NCBI GenBank assembly: GCA_947068385.1
Contig: CAMTBF010000187.1
Location: forward strand, 1-7,006
Reading direction: 5' to 3'
Source of the DNA: an uncultured Lachnospiraceae bacterium
Lineage (GTDB): Bacteria > Bacillota > Clostridia > Lachnospirales > Lachnospiraceae
DNA length: 7,006 nucleotides
The stretch's first letter is position 1. Each line of letters starts with the position of its first letter. The notes beneath the pieces were generated by a model, which did no database searches, was not told where the DNA came from, and saw nothing but the letters and a program-made list of their open reading frames with translations. Shown piece by piece: positions 1 through 5,274 of this stretch. Made by a program: the position numbers and the translations under genes.

Positions 1-416
1 GAGAACACTGTCTGCTCCACATCCGGCGGCACGATGATGAAATTCCCCTCTGTGAGCGTCTGCCGTCTGCCGTTCTTTGTATAAAAGAAGCATTCCCCGT
101 TCAGCACATAGGTAATCTTGATGAACTTCAGATGGTGCCAGAAGGGCGGACAGTATCTGGCATTCAGGAAGACGTTCACGTCCGCTCCCTCCATGATATA
201 GCTTTCCGACAGCTCTTCCCGCATGTCCGAGGGCGGGGCCTCCGGCACCTGGATACCCCCCCGGACGCCCTGCTGGTATATTTCGTTGAATTCCTGCCAG
301 GTATGGTATCTGTATCTCTCCGCGTCATACCAGCAGGGCGCGGCCTGGAACAGAATCTTGTACTGCTGCTCGGCAGGGCTCAATGCGTAGCGCTTTTTGA
401 CGTTCGCCTCTTCCAT
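1..416 (-). CDS. Probable AraC-family transcriptional regulator, N-terminal part (cut by window edge)
   Basis: The first 138 codons are present and the gene runs off the left edge, so its DNA-binding domain is not visible. The ATG at 416-414 is preceded by AAGGAG (431-426) with a 9-base spacer, which fixes the start. The visible part has a polar N-terminal stretch and then, at about residues 92-138, a segment resembling the cupin sensor domain of AraC-type regulators: FWHHLKFIKITYVLNGECFF, then a basic turn, then LTEGNFIIVPPDVEQ. The 'H..K...I.YVLNGE' and 'L.EGNFIIVPP' pattern is the usual beta-barrel start of such sensors. In this family a C-terminal pair of helix-turn-helix motifs would follow. 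The gene lies 69 bases after the rhamnosidase stop in the same direction, so it probably regulates this locus in response to a sugar. It could instead be a stand-alone cupin protein; the missing C-terminus would decide. Confidence 0.72.
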   Translation of the reverse strand, partial: MEEANVKKRYALSPAEQQYKILFQAAPCWYDAERYRYHTWQEFNEIYQQGVRGGIQVPEAPPSDMREELSESYIMEGADVNVFLNARYCPPFWHHLKFIKITYVLNGECFFYTKNGRRQTLTEGNFIIVPPDVEQTVF

Positions 417-444
417 AGCGTGAATCTCCTTTGCGGTTCTGCGT

Positions 445-475
445 CCGGGCGGTCTCCCATTACAGGCAAGCCCGG
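445..475 (-). other. Weak GC-rich inverted repeat between rhamnosidase and regulator genes
   Basis: Positions 445-450 (CCGGGC) and 470-475 (GCCCGG) form a perfect 6-bp stem with a 19-base loop. It sits in the 69-base gap between the rhamnosidase stop and the regulator start. No U-run follows it, so it does not look like an intrinsic terminator and read-through into the regulator seems likely. It could be a chance feature of GC-rich DNA. Confidence 0.25.
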
Positions 476-485
476 CTCCTCACGG

Positions 486-3137
486 TCAGGCCTTTTTCAG
501 TAGGATACTGTATCTGCCCCGGGAAAATGTCCCCACGTCCAGGAGGCCATCCCCGGCCATGCGGGCATCTGCCTTTCGCTGACCGTTCACCGTCAGCTCC
601 TGCTCCCCCTCTGTCGGCAGCCACACCTGTGCCTGGGTACCGAAAGGAACCTCCAGCTCACAGGCAAGGCCTGTCCTCCCTTGCTTCCAGGCGAAGGAAA
701 TCTGTCCATAGGGGCTGGGGACCGTGGCCCGCGCATGCTCCACGCCCTCCGGCAGGCAGGGCCGTATCCGGATTCTGCGGTAGCCCGGCTCCAGGAAGTC
801 GATTCCCGCCAGATGTCGGCTGAGCCACTCTTTTACATGCCCCATCATGGCATGGTTCTGGGATCTCTCCATGTCCCAGTATTCCGGCAATGTAGTCGCC
901 CCCCGATCCACAAAGTACCAGTAGCTGGGCTGGGTGCGGTTGGTGACGATTCGGTACACCACATCGCTCCTGCCGTATCGGGCCAGCGCCGTGAAGAGCT
1001 GCTTTAACCCCACCTCCCCTGTGGACAGATGGTCGCCTTTGCGGTGCACCTCCTCCACCAGAAGCTCCACCGTCCGGGGGATATTCCGCTCCTCCACCAC
1101 CCCCGCGTACAGGGGGCAGGCGTAGCTGGCTTCGCTGCCGGAGCCGTAGACGCCCGTTTCCGGATGATAGAACCGCTTATTGACGGAATATCGGATTTTT
1201 TCGGCCAGGACTTTATATTCCCCCGCCTCTTCGGGCTTTCCCAGCAGCGCAGCCGTCCGGGCGGTGATGTCCACGATATTGTAGAAAGCGCAGCTTCCCA
1301 CCAGCTCCCTGGGCGTGGTAGTGTCGAAAGCGCCCCAGTCGCCCATCTGGATGTGGTATAAAATATACTTGTCCGGCCTGGTCTCCTCCTCCAGGTAAGC
1401 CACATACCGCTTCATGGCGGGATATGCCTCCTCCAATAGTCCGATATCCCCGTAAGCCTCATAGTAGTCCCATGGCATCAGGGCGCAGACGCCGCTCCAG
1501 TTGGGGTCGTGGGCCAGCCCGCTGATCCGCTGGAACTCCGGCGCGATGGTGGGGATATAGCCGTTTGCATACTGGGAGTCCAGGATGTCCCGCAGGATCT
1601 TGCCCATCCATGCCCTGATGTCATAGCTCTGGGACATGGAGAAGAACATCAGGTTCGTGGTCTCCAGCCACCCCAGCTTCTCAATCTGGGGGCAGTCCGT
1701 GAAGACGCTCATCATATTACACTCTATCGAACGTGTGGTGATTCTGTCAATAGTGGAGAGGACTTCATCCGCGCTCTCGAAGCTGCCGGTCTGCTCATTC
1801 AGGACCCGAAGGCGGTACCCCCGGAAATTGTCCCTGGACGGCACCCCCGGGAAGCCCTCCACCTCCAGGTAGCGGAAGCCGTGGTAGCAGAATCTGGGCT
1901 GCCATTCCTCCGTCCCCTTTCCCCTAATCCAATAGGTGTCGTAGATTGCCCCGGGATCCCCCTGGGTGCAGCTGTACTGGTCCACGCCGCCGTCCTCCCC
2001 CAGGGTCTCCGCCGGGTACATGACGATTTTCCGCCCGGCCATATCCGGCGTGGTGTCCCGCAGGATCAGCTTTTCAAAGCCCGCGCTGTTCTTCCCCATA
2101 TCTACGATATAACGTCCGTCTGCTATCGGGTAGACCGCCTTGGGCACCAGCTCCTCCACGATGCCGATGGGCGGCGTGTTCCTGGCTCTCAGCCCTCCGG
2201 AGGGCGGCTGCTTTTCCACGGCATGCTGCCAATCTCCGTAAGCGCAGCCCGGCTCGCACCAGCCGTCTATCTCCAGGCGGCCGTCATAGTCCTCCCCGCC
2301 GTACCAGTTGGAGAATACCAGGGGGCTTGCCGCGTACTGCCAGCTTTCATCCGTCACGATACGCTGGACGCTGCCGTCCCCGTACCAGATCTCCAGCTGG
2401 AAGATTCCCTTTGCGTCCCCGTAGAATCCGGAGTCCTTCTCCCGCCAGCCATCGGTCTTCTGGTAGCGGACAGGCAGTGTATAGACCTCCTCATAGTTCC
2501 GGTATTGGCCGTTCCCCAGCCAGAAGCCCAGCACGTTCTCCCCGGGGCGCAGCTTCCCGTCCAGGCTCCAGGTCTTGTAGTAGACGGTTTTCCGATAATC
2601 AGAATCCCAGGGTTCGTAGTAATCCTGGTCTGTCTTCTCCCCGTTGAGGAATACGTCCGCCAGCCCCAGGCCGCAGCCGTAGAGGCGCGCTTTCTTTATT
2701 TCCCCTTCTTTTACATGGAAGGACTTCCGGAACAGCGGCGTCGCGTCCTCCTCCTTGTGCCTGCCGATCCACCGGGCCTCCCAGTCCGTCTCCTCCAATA
2801 GCCCCATCTCGAACCAGGCCGCCTCGCTCCAGTCCGTCTGCTGCCCGCAGTCGTCCCAGGCCATGACGCGCCAGTAGATCCGCTCCCTGCTTTCCGGCCT
2901 CCTGCCGCCGTAGCGCATGCCAAAGGGCCTTTCTCCGGGAACCTTTCCGGAATCCCAGGCGTCGGCCTCCCCTCTCTCCAGGGCCTCCGGGCTTCCCGCC
3001 GCCTGAATCCTCCAGGCGCTCTGGAACCGGCCGCAGCCACTCCCGTCCGCCTCCCATTTCCAGGAGAAAACGGGGCGGGGTTCTTCCAGTCCCAGTGGAC
3101 TTTTCATATATTGTGTCATTAAATTGATTAGCTTCAT
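486..3137 (-). CDS. Cytoplasmic alpha-L-rhamnosidase-family protein (GH78), 883 aa
   Basis: Family members hydrolyse terminal alpha-L-rhamnose from oligosaccharides, pectin fragments or plant glycosides. The length is typical of multidomain GH78 enzymes. Residues 10-27 (PLGLEEPRPVFSW) match the usual N-terminal entry; fibronectin-like and beta-sandwich domains follow to about residue 440, including 'YGCGLGLADVFLNGEK' near 152-168. The (alpha/alpha)6 catalytic domain covers about 455-780, and a C-terminal beta domain covers about 780-883. The signature TDCPQIEKLGWLE (480-492) keeps Asp481 and Glu486, which aligns with the general acid. GATTLPEYWD (746-755) offers Glu752 as candidate base, followed by SQNHAMMGHV and the typical 'W..RHLAGI' end. 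The Asp usually found 12 residues after Asp481 is Thr493 here, with Glu492 adjacent. There is no signal peptide or membrane segment, so it acts inside the cell on imported sugar. AGGAG at 3151-3147 lies 9 bases before the ATG. The family is clear; substrate and linkage are inferred. Confidence 0.93.
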   Translation of the reverse strand: MKLINLMTQYMKSPLGLEEPRPVFSWKWEADGSGCGRFQSAWRIQAAGSPEALERGEADAWDSGKVPGERPFGMRYGGRRPESRERIYWRVMAWDDCGQQTDWSEAAWFEMGLLEETDWEARWIGRHKEEDATPLFRKSFHVKEGEIKKARLYGCGLGLADVFLNGEKTDQDYYEPWDSDYRKTVYYKTWSLDGKLRPGENVLGFWLGNGQYRNYEEVYTLPVRYQKTDGWREKDSGFYGDAKGIFQLEIWYGDGSVQRIVTDESWQYAASPLVFSNWYGGEDYDGRLEIDGWCEPGCAYGDWQHAVEKQPPSGGLRARNTPPIGIVEELVPKAVYPIADGRYIVDMGKNSAGFEKLILRDTTPDMAGRKIVMYPAETLGEDGGVDQYSCTQGDPGAIYDTYWIRGKGTEEWQPRFCYHGFRYLEVEGFPGVPSRDNFRGYRLRVLNEQTGSFESADEVLSTIDRITTRSIECNMMSVFTDCPQIEKLGWLETTNLMFFSMSQSYDIRAWMGKILRDILDSQYANGYIPTIAPEFQRISGLAHDPNWSGVCALMPWDYYEAYGDIGLLEEAYPAMKRYVAYLEEETRPDKYILYHIQMGDWGAFDTTTPRELVGSCAFYNIVDITARTAALLGKPEEAGEYKVLAEKIRYSVNKRFYHPETGVYGSGSEASYACPLYAGVVEERNIPRTVELLVEEVHRKGDHLSTGEVGLKQLFTALARYGRSDVVYRIVTNRTQPSYWYFVDRGATTLPEYWDMERSQNHAMMGHVKEWLSRHLAGIDFLEPGYRRIRIRPCLPEGVEHARATVPSPYGQISFAWKQGRTGLACELEVPFGTQAQVWLPTEGEQELTVNGQRKADARMAGDGLLDVGTFSRGRYSILLKKA

Positions 3138-3138
3138 C

Positions 3139-3174
3139 TCATTTTTCTCCTATTCCAGTTCCGCATAAATCCAT
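3139..3174 (-). CDS. Possible 11-residue leader peptide overlapping the rhamnosidase RBS
   Basis: This small ORF reads MDLCGTGIGEK and then TGA at 3141-3139. AAAGG (3185-3181) lies 6 bases before its ATG, and that SD overlaps the TAA of the upstream small ORF. The ORF spans the rhamnosidase Shine-Dalgarno (3151-3147) and its stop lies one base before the rhamnosidase ATG, an arrangement typical of translational coupling. Its first seven codons repeat those of the ORF at 3279-3184, with CTA changed to the synonymous TTA. No run of regulatory codons is visible. It may be a by-product of the repeat; coding status is unproven. Confidence 0.3.
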   Translation of the reverse strand: MDLCGTGIGEK

Positions 3175-3187
3175 ACAGTACCTTTAC
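3153..3187. repeat. Direct repeat copy A (35 bases), next to the rhamnosidase start
   Basis: This 35-base segment matches 3258-3292 at 34 of 35 positions; the only difference is A3168 against G3273. The copies are exactly 105 bases apart, a multiple of three. On the transcribed strand it carries AAAGG, the ATG at 3174-3172 and seven codons. Bases 3169-3179 can pair with the inverted segment at 3238-3248 (11 bp). Confidence 0.95.
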
Positions 3188-3279
3188 TTCTCATAGAACT
3201 TCTGGCCGCATAGTGCGCGTCCATAAGTTCTATGGGCACTGTATGGATCCATGCTGTTTCCAGTTCCGCATAGATCCAT
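3184..3279 (-). CDS. Possible 31-residue leader peptide upstream of the rhamnosidase gene
   Basis: The ORF begins MDLCGTGNSMDPYS, ends GQKFYEK, and stops at TAA 3186-3184. AAAGG (3290-3286), inside a short AGGTAA-type tandem repeat, lies 6 bases before the ATG. The start is 27 bases after the upstream permease stop. The ORF spans the whole inverted-repeat region and its stop codon overlaps the SD of the next small ORF at 3174. There is no signal peptide, membrane segment or recognisable domain, and no codon run like those of amino-acid attenuators. Support is the SD, the in-frame duplication and the ordered chain to the rhamnosidase start. It could also be chance in a non-coding repeat. Confidence 0.35.
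   Translation of the reverse strand: MDLCGTGNSMDPYSAHRTYGRALCGQKFYEK
3192..3234 (-). other. Hairpin inside the rhamnosidase leader
   Basis: Bases 3192-3201 (CATAGAACTT) and 3225-3234 (AAGTTCTATG) are perfect 10-base inverted repeats. The 23-base interior can add further pairs (GG 3222-3221 with CC 3205-3204, and CGC 3219-3217 with GCG 3209-3207). No U-run follows on the transcribed strand, so this is a structural or processing hairpin rather than an obvious terminator. Confidence 0.75.
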
Positions 3280-3284
3280 ACAGT
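3238..3284 (-). promoter_or_regulatory. Long hairpin between inverted segment and direct repeat copy B
   Basis: Bases 3238-3249 (ACTGTATGGATC) are the exact reverse complement of 3273-3284. After one mismatch the stem continues with ATGC (3251-3254) against GCAT (3268-3271). In RNA this buries the first small-ORF ATG (3279-3277) in the stem. The same inverted segment can instead pair with copy A at 3169-3179, burying the second small-ORF ATG (3174-3172), so the two folds exclude each other. The pairings are read from sequence; a regulatory role is inference. Confidence 0.6.
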
Positions 3285-3292
3285 ACCTTTAC
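3258..3292. repeat. Direct repeat copy B (35 bases)
   Basis: This is the partner of 3153-3187, with 34 of 35 bases identical. It lies just downstream of the permease stop in transcription order and provides the SD, ATG and first seven codons of the 31-residue small ORF. Its core is also the 12-base arm of the hairpin with 3238-3249. Confidence 0.95.
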
Positions 3293-3300
3293 CTTTACCT
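3285..3300. repeat. Short tandem repeat, ACCTTT unit (AAAGGT on the transcribed strand)
   Basis: The 6-base unit ACCTTT is present 2.7 times in tandem. On the minus strand it reads AGGTAAAGGTAAAGGT, giving several SD-like AAAGG/AGGT registers just before the ATG at 3279. It may strengthen ribosome entry or be a slippage product. Confidence 0.7.
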
Positions 3301-3306
3301 CTGCCC

Positions 3307-4188
3307 TCACCCCTTCACGGAGCCGACCACGATTCCTTTCACGAAATATTTCTGCACGAAGGGGTATACCACCAGCACGGGCAGCATGCCCATGAAAATC
3401 TGGGCGCACCTGACAGTCCTGTCAGAAATGTTCTGGAGGGCCTGCAGGTCTCCCGCCCCGATCAGCGCCATGTCCCGCTTCACCACCACAGTCTGCAGGT
3501 AGGAGGCCAGCGGGTAGTTCTGGGAGAAATTGGAGAACAGCAGCCCATCGAACCAGCTGTTCCAGTGGCCCACGAAGGTGAACAGGGAAATGGTGGCGAT
3601 GCTGGGCAGGGCGCAGGGCACGTAGATCCGGAAGCAGGTCTGGAGATGCCCGGCCCCATCAATCTGGGCCGCCTCCTCCAGCTCCCTGGGAATCCCCCGG
3701 AAGAAATTCAGCATCAGCACCACATTGTACACGGACACGGCGATGGGCAGGACCAGTGCCCAGATGCTGTCCATCATCTTCAGGTTCTGAATCAGGATAT
3801 AGCCCGGGATCAGGCCCCCGGAGAACAGCATGGTGAAGAAGAATATCCACACGTACACAGTCCGGAAGCGGAATTTGTCCGACTCCTTGGACAGAGGATA
3901 GGCAATCAGGATGGTCAGGAGCATGGACAGGGGCACGCCGATCCCCACCCGCAAAAGGGAGCGCAGCACCGCGTTCCAGAACTCCTTCCTGCCCGCCACA
4001 TACTGATAGGAATAGGTGGTGAACTCCACAGGCAGGAGCTTCACCAGTCCGGCGGAGGCCGCCGTATTGCTGGAGAAGGACAGGGCCAGCACATGAATCA
4101 CCGGCAGCAGACAGATGGCTGTCAGCAAAAACATGACACAATAATTGATGATTTCGAATACAATCCTGCTAACTGATTTTTTCCGCAT
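3307..4188 (-). CDS. Carbohydrate ABC transporter permease, YtcP/LplC type (CUT1 family), 293 aa
   Basis: This is an integral membrane subunit of a sugar importer and pairs with the permease just upstream. About six hydrophobic segments are seen, near residues 13-35, 72-98, 110-130, 141-162, 196-208 and 262-284. The EAA loop that contacts the ATPase is at about 170-195: LEEAAQIDGAG, then 'F.IYVPCALP'. The C-terminus 'PFVQKYFVKGIVVGSVKG' is characteristic of this subunit type. The frame stays open far upstream (to 4401), but the true start is the ATG at 4188, because AGGAGG (4199-4194) lies 5 bases before it and MRKKSVSRIVFEIINY is a normal start for the family. That SD overlaps the TAA of the preceding permease, so the two are probably translationally coupled. 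Length is normal for the family. The sugar cannot be read from the permease; the neighbouring GH78 gene points to a rhamnose-containing oligosaccharide. Confidence 0.95.
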   Translation of the reverse strand: MRKKSVSRIVFEIINYCVMFLLTAICLLPVIHVLALSFSSNTAASAGLVKLLPVEFTTYSYQYVAGRKEFWNAVLRSLLRVGIGVPLSMLLTILIAYPLSKESDKFRFRTVYVWIFFFTMLFSGGLIPGYILIQNLKMMDSIWALVLPIAVSVYNVVLMLNFFRGIPRELEEAAQIDGAGHLQTCFRIYVPCALPSIATISLFTFVGHWNSWFDGLLFSNFSQNYPLASYLQTVVVKRDMALIGAGDLQALQNISDRTVRCAQIFMGMLPVLVVYPFVQKYFVKGIVVGSVKG

Positions 4189-4193
4189 GCTGT

Positions 4194-4199
4194 CCTCCT
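4194..4199 (-). promoter_or_regulatory. Start-deciding ribosome binding site of the second permease
   Basis: The perfect AGGAGG begins inside the TAA stop of the upstream permease (TAAGGAGG) and stands 5 bases before the ATG at 4188. It decides against the longer open frame that begins at 4401 and implies tight co-translation of the two permeases. Confidence 0.85.
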
Positions 4200-5125
4200 T
4201 AGAAAATGCGGTAATCCGCAAACTTATATGCCAGGAAATAAGATACCGAAATGAAGATCGTGGAGACCACCGACTTGAACATGCCCACTGCCGTGGCCGG
4301 GCCGTACTGGGCATCGATGACGCCCATCCGGTACACGAAGGTGTCGATGATGTCGCCACTCTCGTAAACCGCCGGGCTGTAGAGGTTGAATATCTGGTCA
4401 AAGCCCGCGTTCAGCACATTGCCCAGGCTCATCACCAGCATCAGCACGATGATCATCCGCATGCCGGGCAGGGTCACATGCCAGGTCTGCTGCCATCTGT
4501 TCGCCCCGTCGATCCTGGCCGCCTCGTACAGCTCCGTATCTATCCCCAGGATGGCCGCCAGGTAGACGATGGCGCCGTACCCGAAATTCTTCCAGATATC
4601 CGACCATATGGCCGTAGTACGGAAGTACCGGTTGTCCCCCAGGAAGAAGATACTGTCCATCCCCAGGCCGTTCAGGGCCTGGTTGACGATGCCGCTGGTG
4701 GAGAGCACGTCCACCAGGATGCCCCCCAGAATGACCCAGGACATGAAATAGGGGAGATAGCAGACAGTCTGTATGAACTTGCTCACCCTCACGGACCTGA
4801 TCTCGTTCAAAAGCAGCGCGAACAGGATTGGCATCAGCAGCCCCAGCACAATCTTCCAGAACGCGATGATGATGGTATTCTGCAGGGCCCTGTTGAAGCC
4901 CGGCAGGCTGAATACGAAGCGGAAGTTCTCCAGCCCGCACCATTTCTGGTCCCCGAACAGCCCTTTGCTGGGAATGAAATCCTGGAAGGCCATCACCAGC
5001 CCTCCCATGGGCACATAGCTGAACAGCAGCACCAGTGCCAGCCCTGGCAGAATCATGAAATGCAGCGGCAGCTCCCGCCGGAACATGGCGGCGGTGTATT
5101 TCTTTTTATAGCCCTTTTTCTTCAT
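4199..5125 (-). CDS. Sugar ABC transporter permease, LplB type (CUT1 family), 308 aa
   Basis: This is the first of two membrane subunits of the importer. A lysine-rich N-terminus (MKKKGYKKKY) faces the cytoplasm. Hydrophobic segments follow near residues 22-45, 85-107, 122-141, 181-196, 222-240 and 281-301. The family entry 'LHFMILPGLALVLLFSYVPM' and 'MAFQDFIPSKGLFG' (residues 21-58) is typical of LplB-like proteins. The EAA loop is at 199-223 (LYEAARIDGAN, then 'W..TLPGM'). The C-terminus AYKFADYRIF is also typical. AGGAG at 5139-5135 lies 9 bases before the ATG. A 149-base gap with a terminator-like hairpin separates it from the binding-protein gene, whereas the next permease follows after only 10 bases. 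Known members pair with a YtcP-type permease and a lipoprotein, and borrow an ATPase encoded elsewhere. The substrate is inferred from neighbours. Confidence 0.95.
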   Translation of the reverse strand: MKKKGYKKKYTAAMFRRELPLHFMILPGLALVLLFSYVPMGGLVMAFQDFIPSKGLFGDQKWCGLENFRFVFSLPGFNRALQNTIIIAFWKIVLGLLMPILFALLLNEIRSVRVSKFIQTVCYLPYFMSWVILGGILVDVLSTSGIVNQALNGLGMDSIFFLGDNRYFRTTAIWSDIWKNFGYGAIVYLAAILGIDTELYEAARIDGANRWQQTWHVTLPGMRMIIVLMLVMSLGNVLNAGFDQIFNLYSPAVYESGDIIDTFVYRMGVIDAQYGPATAVGMFKSVVSTIFISVSYFLAYKFADYRIF

Positions 5126-5143
5126 CTACGATTACTCCTCTCC

Positions 5144-5158
5144 GGGCGCGCCGCGCCC
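5144..5158 (-). other. GC-only palindrome just upstream of the first permease RBS
   Basis: The 15 bases GGGCGCGCCGCGCCC form a near-perfect palindrome that can fold as a 6-bp all-GC stem with a 3-base loop. It lies 4 bases before the AGGAG of the permease gene. It could protect a processed 5' end or dampen translation. There is no U-run, so it is not a terminator. Confidence 0.55.
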
Positions 5159-5178
5159 TTGTCTGCGGGCCTGCGCAT

Positions 5179-5221
5179 AAAAGAATGCGGCATTCCATCC
5201 TTTCGGACTTCACGCCGCATC
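5179..5221 (-). terminator. Terminator-like hairpin (attenuator) after the binding-protein gene
   Basis: On the transcribed strand ATGCGGC (5220-5214) pairs with GCCGCAT (5191-5185), extendable by a G-U pair, and is followed directly by UCUUUUA (5184-5178). The loop contains a small inner hairpin, GUCC-GAAA-GGAU, closed by a GNRA-type tetraloop (5208-5197). The short U-run suggests partial termination. Leaky terminators after the binding-protein gene are a known way to make more binding protein than permease. That role here is inference. Confidence 0.6.
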
Positions 5222-5233
5222 CCTTCGTCAAAG

Positions 5234-5251
5234 GCCTGTAGCCCCGCAGGC
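5234..5251 (-). other. Small hairpin after the binding-protein stop codon
   Basis: GCCTG (5234-5238) and CAGGC (5247-5251) form a 5-bp stem with an 8-base loop, 23 bases downstream of the binding-protein stop. It lies upstream of the terminator-like hairpin and may help protect the 3' end of a shortened binding-protein transcript. It is short and could be chance. Confidence 0.3.
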
Positions 5252-5274
5252 TTCCAAAATATGTACGCTCCTGT

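Noticed and set aside
132..503. Open frame of 123 codons on the plus strand
   Set aside because: It is antisense to the probable AraC-type regulator, which has a good ribosome binding site and a cupin-like pattern; this frame has neither.
1509..2801. Open frame of 430 codons on the plus strand
   Set aside because: It lies fully antisense to the well-supported GH78 gene, has no family resemblance, and is rich in Pro, Leu, Val and Arg as expected from the opposite strand of GC-biased codons.
3138..3306. CRISPR array or known riboswitch in the repeat-rich gap
   Set aside because: There are only two direct copies with one long interval and an inverted copy between them, not regular repeats with unique spacers. 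I could not match the segment to any riboswitch class I know.
4189..4401. Upstream extension of the second permease to an ATG at 4401
   Set aside because: The added residues are Ser/Arg/Thr-rich, overlap the end of the first permease and resemble no permease N-terminus. The AGGAGG at 4199-4194 fits the ATG at 4188.
5222..5274. Possible promoter for the permease genes (a TTGAC-like string at about 5226-5230 in transcription order)
   Set aside because: No matching -10 box was found at a suitable distance, so a promoter cannot be supported.
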